A stretch of DNA of 64,000 nucleotides from JAVBQB01 sp031549265. Lineage in GTDB: Bacteria > Bacillota > Clostridia > Oscillospirales > JAVBQB01. Both the position numbers and the translations under genes were made by a program. The stretch is from the NCBI GenBank assembly GCA_031549265.1, contig JAVBQB010000002.1, positions 1 to 64,000 on the forward strand, read 5' to 3'. Shown in pieces: positions 35,000-45,077 of this stretch. Each line of letters begins with the position of its first letter. Position 1 is the first letter of the stretch. Below the pieces are notes generated by a model. That model ran no database searches, was not told the DNA's origin, and worked only from the letters and a program-made list of their open reading frames with translations.

Positions 35000-36577
35000 A
35001 TGAAAAAAAAGCTGGCAGCCGCCCTTGCCATAGTCCTGTGCCTTTCGCTGGCCGTGTCTCCGGTCGGACTGGCCGCGGACAAGCCCGCCGCTCCCGTTCC
35101 GGCAACCAAGGAGCAGCTCGAAATTTTTTCCGCTAAAATTGACATTTTACTGGATTTTATCAAAACTGAGGGATACGCCTCCGGGCCGGACGATGATCCT
35201 TTGAGGAACGCGATTCTGGATATCTGCGCCTCCGACCCCTCGTTCTTCGACAAGTTTATGGAGGTTGTCTATTCGCATTACGACCAGTATTCGCACTATC
35301 TGCCCGAAGGCGTTTACGACATGTATTACCCCAAGGGCGAAGTCTTTTCCGGCATTGGCGTCGAATTTGACTCAGTGCCGCAGATCGGGCTTTTCGCTAA
35401 AAAAATCCTGCCGGGCACACCGGCTGCGAAGGCGGGAATCCTGCCCGGCGATCAAGTAATCGCCGTCGGCGGCAAGGATGTCGAGTTCGCAAAGCTTGCC
35501 GACGTTTCACCCATGCTGCGCGGTGACAAAGGCACCAAAGTCGCCCTGACCATCCGGAGCGGGAATTCTATCCGGTCGCTGGAGCTGACGCGCGACGTCA
35601 TCAGGGTTTCGGACATAGAATATAAGAACCTCGGCGATGGTATCGGTTATATAAAAATCAAACAGTTCGGCGACATCAATACCGCGATGGACTTCGTCGA
35701 CGCATACAGCGCCATGCCTTATGAGGGCGTCCGCTCGGTTATTTTAGACGTGCGCGACAACCATGGCGGCGATCTGTCCGCGGCGCTTGCGATACTCGAC
35801 AGTATGATGACCTCCAACGGAACCCTGATGCTCACCTTCCGCGGTCAGGGCGACATGACAGAACTGGTTCGCACCATGGGACTTGCCCAGTGGCGCCCCA
35901 ACAAGACTGTAGTGCTGGTTAATGGGGAATCTGCCAGTGCGTCGGAGATTGTCGCGGGCGTGCTCTCCGACCTTGATCTCGCCGAGCTGGTGGGTACGAA
36001 AACATTTGGAAAAGGCTGCGGCCAGTCCGTTAAGAACTTCTATGACACGACCGCCGCTCTTATCACTTCCTTTAAAGTCGAACTGCCCAGAACCGGGATT
36101 TACGATGGAATCGGAATCCAGCCTAAGTACGTCGTAGCGATGAAGGAAGCTCCGTATCAGATGCCTGAACTGCTGCCGATGAAAACCGACAAGGGTATCT
36201 ACCCCGACTCCGACCCCAATCAGATAAAAGCGCTGAAACAGCGGCTGAACCTGCTCGCTTATCTGCGCACCGACGCCGACGGCGTGTACGACGCCGCTAC
36301 CAAATGGGCGGTCGGCGCGATACAGCGTGTCGACAAGCTCAAGGTCACCGACGGCGCGTCCCCGCAGACGCTGTCCGCGATTGAAAAGGACGTCTCCGCG
36401 CTCGCTTCATCCAAGGTATACGAGGATGCTCAGCTTGACAAAGCCAAAGATCTCCTTCGCGAGTCGGCCAAGCAGCCGCTTGCTGTCCCGCCTCCGCCTC
36501 CCGACGAGGGCTTCCCGGTCAAAAAAGCCGCGTCTGCCTCGATTCCTCAGCCGGCCAGCTTACCGGCTGTCGCCTGA
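35000..36577 (+). CDS. S41 C-terminal processing protease with PDZ and peptidoglycan-binding domains
   Basis: 525 residues. Signal peptide (about 1-26, cleavage near LAA-D), a helical N-terminal region, a PDZ domain (about 115-205: GVEFDSVPQIGLFAKKILPGTPAAKAGI), the S41 protease core with NGESASASEI (Ser311/313 region) and Lys338 in TFGKG, then a peptidoglycan-binding-like repeat (about 405-455: IKALKQRLNLLAYLRTDADGVYD) and a Pro-rich tail. Exported CtpA/CtpB-type proteases trim or degrade extracytoplasmic proteins. SD AAGGAGA. Followed by a strong terminator. Confidence 0.93.
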   Translation: MKKKLAAALAIVLCLSLAVSPVGLAADKPAAPVPATKEQLEIFSAKIDILLDFIKTEGYASGPDDDPLRNAILDICASDPSFFDKFMEVVYSHYDQYSHYLPEGVYDMYYPKGEVFSGIGVEFDSVPQIGLFAKKILPGTPAAKAGILPGDQVIAVGGKDVEFAKLADVSPMLRGDKGTKVALTIRSGNSIRSLELTRDVIRVSDIEYKNLGDGIGYIKIKQFGDINTAMDFVDAYSAMPYEGVRSVILDVRDNHGGDLSAALAILDSMMTSNGTLMLTFRGQGDMTELVRTMGLAQWRPNKTVVLVNGESASASEIVAGVLSDLDLAELVGTKTFGKGCGQSVKNFYDTTAALITSFKVELPRTGIYDGIGIQPKYVVAMKEAPYQMPELLPMKTDKGIYPDSDPNQIKALKQRLNLLAYLRTDADGVYDAATKWAVGAIQRVDKLKVTDGASPQTLSAIEKDVSALASSKVYEDAQLDKAKDLLRESAKQPLAVPPPPPDEGFPVKKAASASIPQPASLPAVA

Positions 36578-36591
36578 ACTTTGATCGCTGC

Positions 36592-36624
36592 CTATACCCC
36601 GTCACCGACGGGGTATAGTTTATT
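36592..36624 (+). terminator. Terminator after the S41 protease gene
   Basis: CTATACCCCGTC (36592-36603) and GACGGGGTATAG (36607-36618) are perfect complements (12 bp) around ACC, followed by TTTATTC. Confidence 0.88.
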
Positions 36625-36694
36625 CACCGGAACTATTTCGATGTGATAATTCCCGCTCTGCCTGCGTGCCGGGCGGTATTCAAAGGTGTGACTT

Positions 36695-38854
36695 ATGGAC
36701 AAAATTATTATTGAGCTCGCTAAACAGTTTAATTTGAAGGCCGATCACGTCGCCGGAGCGGTCGCTCTGCTCGACGAGGGTAACACCGTCCCGTTTGTGG
36801 CGCGCTACCGGAAGGAAGTCACCGGCGCGATGGATGACCAGGTACTGCGAGAGCTGAACGACCGGCTGCAATATCTGCGCGGTCTGAGACAGCGCAAAGA
36901 GGAAGTCGCCGCCGTCATTGAACAGCTGGGCAAGATGAGCGACGAAATTGCCTCCGCGCTCGAAGCGGCGTCCACCCTTGCCGAGGTGGAGGACATTTAC
37001 CGTCCTTACAAGCCCAAGCGACGCACCCGCGCCACAATTGCCCGTGAACGCGGACTCGCGCCGCTCGCGGAAATCCTGCTGAACCAGGAAATAAAGTCGG
37101 GAACCGCCGAGGAACTCGCGCAGCCCTTCATCGACGCCGAAAAAGGCGTTGAAACCGCGTCCGCCGCCATCGACGGCGCATGCGATATCATCGCCGAGGA
37201 CATATCTGACGACGCGGCGCTCCGCAAACAGCTGCGCGCCATATCCTACCGTTCGGGCGTGCTGCGTTCCCGCGCCGCCCGCGAGGAGGATTCCGTTTAC
37301 GCGCTGTACTACGATTTCAGCGAGTCGCTGCCCAAGATTCCCGGCCACCGAGTGCTGGCCATCAATCGGGGCGAGCGCGAGGAATTCCTCAAGGTCAGCA
37401 CCGGGGTGGACGACGCCGCCGCGCTGCTGGCCATCCGCTCGAAATATGTAAAAGACGGTTCAATTTCCTCGGAAATAGTGCGGCGCGCCTGCGACGATTC
37501 CTGGGACAGGCTGATCTTTCCCTCCATCGAGCGGGAGCTTCGTTCCGACCTGACCTCGCGCGCAAGCGAACAGGCGATTAAGCTCTTTTCCGAAAATTTG
37601 AAGCAGCTTTTGATGCAGCCGCCGGTCAAGGGCCGTGTCACGCTCGGCTTTGACCCCGCGTACCGCACCGGCTGTAAGATCGCCGTGGTGGATGAGACCG
37701 GAATGCTGCTGGATACCGCCGTCATCTATCCCACCCCGCCGCAGAGCAAAACCGAGGAGGCGGCGTCCGTCCTGCGCGGTCTTATCAAAAAGCACAACAT
37801 AACCGTCATCTCAATCGGCAACGGCACCGCCTCCAAGGAGTCCGAAATCTTCGTCGCCGATCTGATAACCAAGCTGGACACGCAGGTATCGTACATGATG
37901 GTCAATGAGGCGGGCGCGTCGGTTTATTCAGCGAGCAAGCTGGCCGCCGACGAGTTTCCGGGAATTGACGTCACTCTGCGCGGCGCGGCGTCGATTGCCC
38001 GCCGTTTGCAGGACCCGCTGGCCGAGCTGGTCAAGATCGACCCCAAATCCATTGGAGTCGGCCAGTACCAGCACGATATGCCTCAGGCTCGGCTGGACGA
38101 AAGCCTGTCCGGCGTTGTGGAGTCGTGCGTCAACGCCGTCGGAGTGGACCTGAACACCGCATCCGCCCCGCTGCTCTCCCGCGTATCGGGCATCGGTGCT
38201 CAGCTGGCCAAGAATATAGTCGCCCACCGGGAGGCCAACGGCGCGTTTCGCAACCGCCGCGCCCTGCTGAAGGTTACGAAGCTCGGACCGCGCGCCTTTC
38301 AGCAAAGCGCCGGATTTTTGCGCGTTCCCGGCTCGGATAATATACTCGACAATACCGCAGTACATCCCGAATCATACGACGCGGCGCTGAAACTGCTGGA
38401 GCTCTGCGGATACACCAAAGAGGACGTCCGCTCGGGCGCGATCGGAGAGCTGCGTGACCGTTTATCCGGCACCGGCGAGCAAAAGTGCGCCGAGTATGCC
38501 GGCGTCGGTGTGCCCACGCTGCTTGACATCGCCGGTGAGCTGACTCGTCCCGGGCGCGACCCGCGCGACGACCTGCCGCCGCCGATGCTGCGTTCCGACG
38601 TGCTGGACATGAAAGACCTCGTTCCCGGTATGGAGCTGCTGGGCACGGTGCGCAACGTGATCGACTTCGGCGCTTTTGTCGACATCGGTGTGCATCAGGA
38701 CGGCCTCATCCACATCTCGAACCTCGCCGACCGCTTTGTGCGGCACCCGTCTGACATCGTCAAGGTGGGCTGCACGGTCAAGGTTTCAGTCCTCAGCGTC
38801 GACCTGCAAAAGAAACGCATCGGACTGAAACTGGTCTCGATCGAAAACATCTGA
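36695..38854 (+). CDS. tex: Tex-family transcription accessory protein
   Basis: 719 residues: Tex N-terminal helical region, YqgF-like nuclease fold (LGFDPAYRTGCKIAVVDETG, about 310-330), helix-hairpin-helix pair (LSRVSGIGAQLAKNIVAHR), and a C-terminal S1 RNA-binding domain (GTVRNVIDFGAFVDIG). Tex binds nucleic acids and is linked to transcription elongation and, in some pathogens, to RNA degradation-like roles. SD AAAGGTGTG. It stands as a single gene after a strong terminator. Confidence 0.95.
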   Translation: MDKIIIELAKQFNLKADHVAGAVALLDEGNTVPFVARYRKEVTGAMDDQVLRELNDRLQYLRGLRQRKEEVAAVIEQLGKMSDEIASALEAASTLAEVEDIYRPYKPKRRTRATIARERGLAPLAEILLNQEIKSGTAEELAQPFIDAEKGVETASAAIDGACDIIAEDISDDAALRKQLRAISYRSGVLRSRAAREEDSVYALYYDFSESLPKIPGHRVLAINRGEREEFLKVSTGVDDAAALLAIRSKYVKDGSISSEIVRRACDDSWDRLIFPSIERELRSDLTSRASEQAIKLFSENLKQLLMQPPVKGRVTLGFDPAYRTGCKIAVVDETGMLLDTAVIYPTPPQSKTEEAASVLRGLIKKHNITVISIGNGTASKESEIFVADLITKLDTQVSYMMVNEAGASVYSASKLAADEFPGIDVTLRGAASIARRLQDPLAELVKIDPKSIGVGQYQHDMPQARLDESLSGVVESCVNAVGVDLNTASAPLLSRVSGIGAQLAKNIVAHREANGAFRNRRALLKVTKLGPRAFQQSAGFLRVPGSDNILDNTAVHPESYDAALKLLELCGYTKEDVRSGAIGELRDRLSGTGEQKCAEYAGVGVPTLLDIAGELTRPGRDPRDDLPPPMLRSDVLDMKDLVPGMELLGTVRNVIDFGAFVDIGVHQDGLIHISNLADRFVRHPSDIVKVGCTVKVSVLSVDLQKKRIGLKLVSIENI

Positions 38855-39098
38855 CCGGGCGCGGCGCGAGGCTGTTTTTCCCGCTCGTATTTCTGCATTT
38901 ATTCCAGCAGCCGCAACAGTCCGCATTGGGACAAATATTGCGATTTTATATTGTCTTTTAACTATATTTTTGATATAATGTTTGCTCCGGCAAAATTTGT
39001 GTCGAATCCGGGCGGTTGTGCGAAACGCGTTTCAGCGCGCCCGTATCCGCGGTTTTGCCGCTCCCTATTGACCGGAACTACAGCTTGGAGGATTTGCG

Positions 39099-41078
39099 GT
39101 GAACAATCGGTTTTCACGGCTGACGGAGCCGGGTATATGGCTGTTTGTGAGTGTGCTGGTGGTTTTTTCCGCTGTAACGGCGTTTTTTAGCCTACCGCTT
39201 GCCATTGCGGAGTTTGTCGTTGTGGTGTTTCTGTTCATTTACGGCAGGATATCCAACCGCAAGCGCCGCCGTGAGATCGTCCGCTATATCGAGTCGCTGA
39301 CCACCAGCGTGGACGCGGCTGCGGCCGGCTCTATGCAGAGCTTCCCGCTGCCTATGGTTATAATACAGCTTGAGACGGGCGAAATCATCTGGTCTAACGA
39401 CCAGTTCAACGAAATTACCGGCAACCGCGAGTCCCTGTTTTCCCGATATATCAGCGACGTGACCGGCGGCTTCTCCGCCCAGTGGCTGATGGAGGGCAGG
39501 TCGATGTCTCCCGAGCCCGCACTTGTAAACGACAGGCTGTTTGACGTTTACGCGGGCGTTGTGCGCAGCTCCCGCGGCCTTATCGCGACACTCTACTGGG
39601 TGGACTGCACCGATTTACACCGGATTCGCGACCAGTTTGTAAACTCCCGCCCGGTTGTCTGCATTATACTGATCGACAACTACGAAGAACTGATGAAGAA
39701 CACGTCTGACTCTGAAAAGTCGGCGATGCTGGCCGCGCTGGATATGAAGATATCCGAATGGATCGCGGATACCGACGGCGTGCTGCGGAAATATGAGCGC
39801 GACCGTATGCTGTTTATCTTCGAGCAGCGGTATCTCGGCCGGCTGATCGAGGGCAAATTCTCGCTGCTGGACAGCGCGCGGGCAATTCTCGCACCCGACT
39901 CGATGAATCTGACGCTCAGCATCGGCGTCGGCAAAGACGCGGAAACCATGCGCGAAAATTTCCAACAGGCGTCGCTGGCAATCGAAATGGCGCTCTCGCG
40001 CGGCGGCGACCAGGCGGTCATCAAAAACCCGTTTAATTTCGAGTTTTACGGCGGCCGAACCAAGGAGCTTGAGAAACGCACCAAGGTCAAGTCCCGCGTT
40101 ATGGCGCATTCGCTTGGCGAGCTCATTTCGTCGTCGTCCTTTCTGCTGGTCATGGGACACAGAGCCGCCGACATCGACGCGATCGGCGCGGCGTCCGGTG
40201 TTGTGTGCGCCGCGCGCAAGCTCGGAAAGCCCGCCTATATCGTCTGCGACCAGAGCAAAACGACTGCGCGCCCGATTATTGACCGGCTGATGCTGCACGC
40301 CGAATACGCCAACTGCTTTATTTCGGCGCAGGACGCCATCCTCTGGGCCGACCGCGATACACTGCTTATCGTTGTCGACACCAACCGGCCCGATTATGTC
40401 GAATCCCCGGAGCTTTTGCAGTCGATCAACAGGATTGCGGTAATCGACCACCACCGGCGCGCAGCCTCGTACATCGACAACGCCGCCCTCAGCTTCCACG
40501 AGCCCTACGCCTCGTCCACCTGCGAGCTGATGACCGAGCTGCTGCAATATCTGGTGGATTCGGCTGACATACTGCGCTACGAAGCAGAGGCGATGCTGGC
40601 CGGAATCGTACTCGACACCAAAAATTTCTGTATCCGAACCGGAGTGCGCACCTTTGAGGCGGCCGCCTACCTGCGCCGCGCCGGAGCCGATACCATTGAG
40701 ATAAAGAAGCTGTTCCAGAACGACTTGAAGAGTTGCATTTCGCGGTATGAATTTATCAAGGCCGCGAACATCTACTTTGACAACATCGCGATTTCGGCGG
40801 TCAACCTGCCCAGCGACCGCACCATCGCGGCGCAGGCGTCGGACGAGCTGCTGAACGTCACCGGCGTGCAGGCGTCGTTTATAATCTTCCCGATCGAAAC
40901 CGGAGTCAACATTTCCGCGCGGTCACTTGGCGCGGTTAACGTCCAGTTCATTCTGGAAAAGCTGGGCGGCGGCGGCCACCTGACCATGGCGGGCGCGCAG
41001 ATTCCCGACACAACGGTGCAGGCTGTCTTTGAAAAACTGCTGTTCGTCATCGAGGACTATGTCAACCAGACCGACTGA
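39099..41078 (+). CDS. gdpP: Cyclic-di-AMP phosphodiesterase GdpP (DHH family)
   Basis: 659 residues: two N-terminal membrane helices (about 10-50), a PAS-like domain (about 80-160), a degenerate GGDEF domain (about 175-300), DHH domain with HRAADIDAIGAA and VIDHHRR (Asp450-His-His), and DHHA1 with GGGGHLTMAGA. It hydrolyses c-di-AMP and so tunes potassium, osmotic and wall homeostasis. Start is GTG at 39099, 8 bases after GGAGG. It leads the conserved gdpP-rplI-dnaB order of Firmicutes. All metal-ligand Asp/His of the DHH motifs appear present. Confidence 0.95.
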   Translation: MNNRFSRLTEPGIWLFVSVLVVFSAVTAFFSLPLAIAEFVVVVFLFIYGRISNRKRRREIVRYIESLTTSVDAAAAGSMQSFPLPMVIIQLETGEIIWSNDQFNEITGNRESLFSRYISDVTGGFSAQWLMEGRSMSPEPALVNDRLFDVYAGVVRSSRGLIATLYWVDCTDLHRIRDQFVNSRPVVCIILIDNYEELMKNTSDSEKSAMLAALDMKISEWIADTDGVLRKYERDRMLFIFEQRYLGRLIEGKFSLLDSARAILAPDSMNLTLSIGVGKDAETMRENFQQASLAIEMALSRGGDQAVIKNPFNFEFYGGRTKELEKRTKVKSRVMAHSLGELISSSSFLLVMGHRAADIDAIGAASGVVCAARKLGKPAYIVCDQSKTTARPIIDRLMLHAEYANCFISAQDAILWADRDTLLIVVDTNRPDYVESPELLQSINRIAVIDHHRRAASYIDNAALSFHEPYASSTCELMTELLQYLVDSADILRYEAEAMLAGIVLDTKNFCIRTGVRTFEAAAYLRRAGADTIEIKKLFQNDLKSCISRYEFIKAANIYFDNIAISAVNLPSDRTIAAQASDELLNVTGVQASFIIFPIETGVNISARSLGAVNVQFILEKLGGGGHLTMAGAQIPDTTVQAVFEKLLFVIEDYVNQTD

Positions 41079-41194
41079 TACCCGGATTTCAGACTGAATA
41101 TTCACCGATCCCGCGGCAATCCGGCGAACGCCGCGGACGGTCAAACGGACAAACGTCCGAAAATTTCAACCGCGCCGGAGAAATGAGCTGAATT

Positions 41195-41641
41195 ATGAAA
41201 GTTATATTACTGGCCGACGTAAAAGGGCAGGGCAAAAAGGGGCAGATGGTCGAGGTATCCGACGGATACGCCCGCAACTACCTGATGCCGCGCAATCTCG
41301 CCGCCACTGCCACCGCCGACAGCATCAACGCCCTGAAACTCAAAGAAGAATCCGCCCGCCAGCATGAAATCAAGGAAAAAAAGCGTATGCAGGAGCTTGC
41401 CGAGAAGCTTAAGACATGCCCGGTCAAGGTTCAGGCCAAGGCCGGTTCGGCGGGGCGCCTGTTCGGCAGCGTGACCTCCAAGGAAATCGCCGACGCGCTG
41501 AAGGCTCAGTTCGGAGTTGAGCTGGATAAGCACAAGATCGTTCTTGAAGAGTCGATAAAGCAATTCGGCGAATATGAGCTGAAGGTTAAATTCGGCCACG
41601 AGGTCAGCGGCATAATACACGTACTGGTGGAAAACGAGTAA
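41195..41641 (+). CDS. rplI: Large ribosomal subunit protein bL9
   Basis: 148 residues, full length. N-terminal domain MKVILLADVKGQGKKGQMVEV...GYARNYLMPRNLA, a long connecting helix rich in Lys and Glu, and the C-terminal rRNA-binding domain with GRLFGSVTSKEIADAL. L9 bridges ribosomes on the 50S surface and helps frame maintenance. Between gdpP and dnaB, 15 bases before dnaB. Confidence 0.98.
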   Translation: MKVILLADVKGQGKKGQMVEVSDGYARNYLMPRNLAATATADSINALKLKEESARQHEIKEKKRMQELAEKLKTCPVKVQAKAGSAGRLFGSVTSKEIADALKAQFGVELDKHKIVLEESIKQFGEYELKVKFGHEVSGIIHVLVENE

Positions 41642-41656
41642 TCAACGGGGGCCTTT

Positions 41657-42988
41657 ATGGAAGAACTGACATCGCGAACGCTTCCCCACAGCGCGGAAGC
41701 TGAACAGTCGGTCATCGGCGCGATGCTCATCGACTCCCGCTGCGTGGCCGACATGATAGCGAAGCTAAAACCGGACGATTTCTTTTTGCAGCAAAACCGC
41801 GATATCTACGAGACGATGTACATGATGTTCGGCACAGGGCAGGCCATTGACGCCGTGACCCTGCTCGCCCGGATGCGCGAGCGCGGAGTTTATATCGAGG
41901 GCGTGACCCGCCAGTACGTCCTGCAAATACTGGATATCACCCCGACGTCGGCAAACGCCTCCGAGTACTGCGACATCGTAATTGACAGGTCGCTGCGCCG
42001 CAAAGTTGCCGAAGCCGCCCGCGATATTGCCGAAATGGCGGCCGACGGCGCGGGAGAGGCCGCGTCGCTGCTGGATGCCGCCGAGCACCTGATCTATTCA
42101 ATCCGGCAGGGCAAGTCCGACCAGAACCTGATACACATCCGTACCGTTCTGACCGAGGTTTACGCCCGGCTGGACGAGCTGGCCAAATCTCCGGGCAAGC
42201 TCCCCGGCCTTCCGACGGGCATTCCGGAGCTCGACCACACCATCATGGGACTCAAAAAATCCGACCTGGTGCTGGTTGCGTCCCGCCCGGGCATGGGCAA
42301 GACCAGCTTCGCACTGAATATCGCGATGCACACCAGCCGCGCTTCCAAGTCTACCGTCGTTTTCTTCTCGCTCGAAATGCCGCGGGAACAGCTCGCGACG
42401 AGGCTGCTCTCTTCCGAGGCGCTTATCAATTCCAAGCTGCTGATGACCGGCGAGTTGAACGACGACCAGTGGGCAAAGCTAGCGATGGCTTCCAACGTGC
42501 TGTCCAAGATCGACCTGCGTATCGACGACAACCCGGCGATTACGGTCAACGAGATGAAGGCCAAGTGCCGCCGGGTGGAAAATCTCGGTCTCATCGTCAT
42601 CGACTACCTTCAGCTGATGCGAGGTAGCCGCAACTATGACAACCGCGTTCAGGAGGTCGGTGAAATCTCGCGTTCGCTTAAGATCATGGCAAAGGAGCTG
42701 AACGTTCCGGTTCTCTGCCTGTCCCAGCTCTCGCGCGCCAACGAAGCCCGCCAGGACAAACGGCCGCAGCTTTCCGATCTGCGCGAGTCGGGCGCGATCG
42801 AGCAGGACGCCGACATTGTAATGTTCCTTTTCAGAGAGGACTATTATAATAAAGAAGCAGAGGTCAAAAACCTCGCTGAGCTCATTGTCGCCAAGAACAG
42901 GCACGGTGAAACCGGCAAGATCGACCTCAACTGGATCGGTGAGTTTACGTCTTTTTCCAGCAGGGAGTGGAAACATGATGACAGATAA
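41657..42988 (+). CDS. dnaB: Replicative DNA helicase DnaB
   Basis: 443 residues. N-terminal helical collar (LPHSAEAEQSVIGAMLID), then RecA-type motor with Walker A SRPGMGKTSFALNIA (about 212-226), Walker B VIDYLQLM and the arginine-finger region LSQLSRANEAR...LRESGAIEQDAD. It unwinds DNA ahead of the replisome. SD GGGGGC. Its last 14 bases overlap the tilS start. Named dnaC in Bacillus. Confidence 0.97.
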   Translation: MEELTSRTLPHSAEAEQSVIGAMLIDSRCVADMIAKLKPDDFFLQQNRDIYETMYMMFGTGQAIDAVTLLARMRERGVYIEGVTRQYVLQILDITPTSANASEYCDIVIDRSLRRKVAEAARDIAEMAADGAGEAASLLDAAEHLIYSIRQGKSDQNLIHIRTVLTEVYARLDELAKSPGKLPGLPTGIPELDHTIMGLKKSDLVLVASRPGMGKTSFALNIAMHTSRASKSTVVFFSLEMPREQLATRLLSSEALINSKLLMTGELNDDQWAKLAMASNVLSKIDLRIDDNPAITVNEMKAKCRRVENLGLIVIDYLQLMRGSRNYDNRVQEVGEISRSLKIMAKELNVPVLCLSQLSRANEARQDKRPQLSDLRESGAIEQDADIVMFLFREDYYNKEAEVKNLAELIVAKNRHGETGKIDLNWIGEFTSFSSREWKHDDR

Positions 42989-44366
42989 AATTATCGACGC
43001 TGTCCGCCGCTTTTCTATGATACCGAGCGGATCAAAGGTGCTCTGCGCGCTGTCCGGCGGCGCGGACTCCACCGCTCTGCTCTACGCTCTGATCGGAGTG
43101 TCCGAACAGCTGGAAATTGCCGAAATCGTCGCCGCCCACCTCAACCATCAGCTTCGCGGCGAGGAATCCGACCGAGATGCCGAATTTGTCTCGGGGCTGG
43201 CGGCAAACGCCGGCGTCCGCCTCTATACCGGCCGCTCGGATATCGCCGCCGAAGCCAAAATGCGCGGTATGGGCATCGAGGAGACCGCGCGCGCCGTCAG
43301 ATACGAGTTTTTCAGGATGGTCTGCGAGCAGTCCGGCTGCACCCGCGTCGCCACCGGCCACACGGCCAACGACAGTGCCGAGACCATTATCATGAACCTC
43401 ACCCGCGGTTCGGGACTTTCCGGCGTGACCGGTATCCCGCCCGTACGTGACCGGATAATCCGCCCCATAATATATGTGACCCGGGACGAGTGCCTGGAAT
43501 TTCTCGACCGAATCGGCGTCGGCTACGTCGTCGATTCCACAAACGACGATACGGCGTTTACCCGCAACCATATCCGTCACAAAGTTATGCCTGAGCTGAC
43601 CAAGATCAACCGGGCGGCCATGGCCAACCTACTGAGCTTCGCCGAGCTCGCGCGCGGGGACTATGACTATATCTCATCGCAGGTCGGCATCTCGCTGCTG
43701 TCCACCCGGCGCGTCCGCGAGGGTATCGCTGTGGACGCGGGCTATTTTTCCGGACTGCACGACAGCATCTCCTCCCGCCTATGCAGGACGCTCTGCGAAA
43801 TTGTCAGCGACGCGGCGTGCGAAATCAGCCGCGGCCACGTTGACAGTATCGCGGCGCTTGCAGAGAGCGACAGTCCCTCGGCGCGCATCGACCTGCCGCA
43901 CGGGGTGGTCGTCCGCCGGATTTATACCGATCTGGTATTCTGCCGGCCGTCGTCCACGCCTCTCGGCTTTGATCCCGTCGATATCTCCGACGGCGTCGAC
44001 CTGACTCTCCCGGAGATCGGCGCGATGGTCAGCTGCCGCAATGCCGATTCAGGCGAGCGTGATATTGTTGACAACTTATTCAACATTTTTTATGTCAAGC
44101 GTGATATGATAGAGTGCGGGCTATCCGTCAGGCCGCGCGTTCAGGGCGACAGTATCCGCCTTGCCGGGCGCGGAGTGACCAAGTCGCTCAAGAAGCTTTT
44201 CATCGAAAACAAGATTCCGGCGCACCTTCGCCCCATGACTCCTGTTCTCGCGGACGGCGACCGGGTGGTGGCTGTTCCGGGACTTGGAATCGACGAAGAT
44301 TACGCGTCGGCGCCGGGCGAGCCGGTCATTCGGGTGGAGTTTCAGTTTTTGGAGGATACATTATGA
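42975..44366 (+). CDS. tilS: tRNA(Ile)-lysidine synthase
   Basis: 463 residues. PP-loop SGGADS (27-32), HLNHQLRGEESDRDAEFV, TGHTANDSAET and RPIIYVTRDECLEFL, then the C-terminal TilS domains. It converts C34 of tRNA-Ile(CAU) to lysidine so that AUA is read as Ile. The frame is open further upstream, but ATG at 42975 (GGAGTGG ahead) matches the family start. It overlaps dnaB by 14 bases and hpt by 4 bases. Confidence 0.95.
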   Translation: MMTDKIIDAVRRFSMIPSGSKVLCALSGGADSTALLYALIGVSEQLEIAEIVAAHLNHQLRGEESDRDAEFVSGLAANAGVRLYTGRSDIAAEAKMRGMGIEETARAVRYEFFRMVCEQSGCTRVATGHTANDSAETIIMNLTRGSGLSGVTGIPPVRDRIIRPIIYVTRDECLEFLDRIGVGYVVDSTNDDTAFTRNHIRHKVMPELTKINRAAMANLLSFAELARGDYDYISSQVGISLLSTRRVREGIAVDAGYFSGLHDSISSRLCRTLCEIVSDAACEISRGHVDSIAALAESDSPSARIDLPHGVVVRRIYTDLVFCRPSSTPLGFDPVDISDGVDLTLPEIGAMVSCRNADSGERDIVDNLFNIFYVKRDMIECGLSVRPRVQGDSIRLAGRGVTKSLKKLFIENKIPAHLRPMTPVLADGDRVVAVPGLGIDEDYASAPGEPVIRVEFQFLEDTL

Positions 44367-44917
44367 TGAGAGACGATATGCAGAGCATACTGTTTGACGA
44401 AAACACGCTGGCGGCGCGCATCCGCGAGATGGCCGGCGTCATTAGCGCCGAATATAAGGGACGCAATCCGCTCATCATATCCATACTGAAGGGTTCGTTT
44501 GTGTTTACAGCCGATTTGGTTCGCAATCTGGACATTCCGTGCACTCTGGATTTTATTTCGTGCAGCTCTTACGGCTCGGGTTCGTCGACGACCGGCGCAG
44601 TCAAAATTATCAAGGATCTGGACACCGACATTTCCGGGCGTGATGTCATTATTGCCGAAGATATTCTTGACAGCGGGGTAACTTTGAGTTATATTATGAA
44701 TTTAATGAGCGCGAAGAATCCTGCTTCAATAAAACTATGCGTGCTGCTCGACAAGCCCGCGCGCCGTAAAAATAGTATTCGCGCTGATTACGTCGGATTT
44801 CAGATTCCCGATGAGTTTGTGGTGGGTTTTGGCCTTGATTTTGACGAAAAATACAGAAACCTGCCCTATATCGGCATTCTAAAACCCTCGGTTTACATGG
44901 AGCCGGAGTGCGTCTGA
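44363..44917 (+). CDS. hpt: Hypoxanthine phosphoribosyltransferase
   Basis: 184 residues. ISILKGSFVFTADL, the SSYGSGSSTTGAVKIIKDL loop and the PRPP-binding VIIAEDILDSGVTL, with VGFQIPDEFVVGFGLDFDE near the end. It salvages hypoxanthine and guanine to IMP and GMP. Start: ATG at 44363 with GGAGG 7 bases ahead; a second ATG follows at once. It overlaps the tilS stop. Order tilS-hpt-ftsH is the classic Firmicutes arrangement. Confidence 0.96.
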   Translation: MMRDDMQSILFDENTLAARIREMAGVISAEYKGRNPLIISILKGSFVFTADLVRNLDIPCTLDFISCSSYGSGSSTTGAVKIIKDLDTDISGRDVIIAEDILDSGVTLSYIMNLMSAKNPASIKLCVLLDKPARRKNSIRADYVGFQIPDEFVVGFGLDFDEKYRNLPYIGILKPSVYMEPECV

Positions 44918-45022
44918 TTTTGGCGCGCCGGCGTTTCATTTACCACCGATTTGCTCCCGCTTATTTGTCCCTTGTTTGTGCCTAAATGCTTTATCCTTAT
45001 TTTTGCTTTTATGTGCTTTGCT

Positions 45023-45052
45023 CCGGTCAGAATACGCGTTATCCTGACCCGG
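45023..45052 (+). repeat. Hairpin in the ftsH leader
   Basis: CCGGTCAG (45023-45030) pairs with CTGACCCGG (45044-45052) with one bulged C and a 13-base loop. It ends 25 bases before the ftsH start and has no U-run, so it is not a standard terminator. The surrounding 44940-45020 is pyrimidine-rich. Function unknown. Confidence 0.4.
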
Positions 45053-45077
45053 ACTCACCTTGACAGGATGTGATTTT

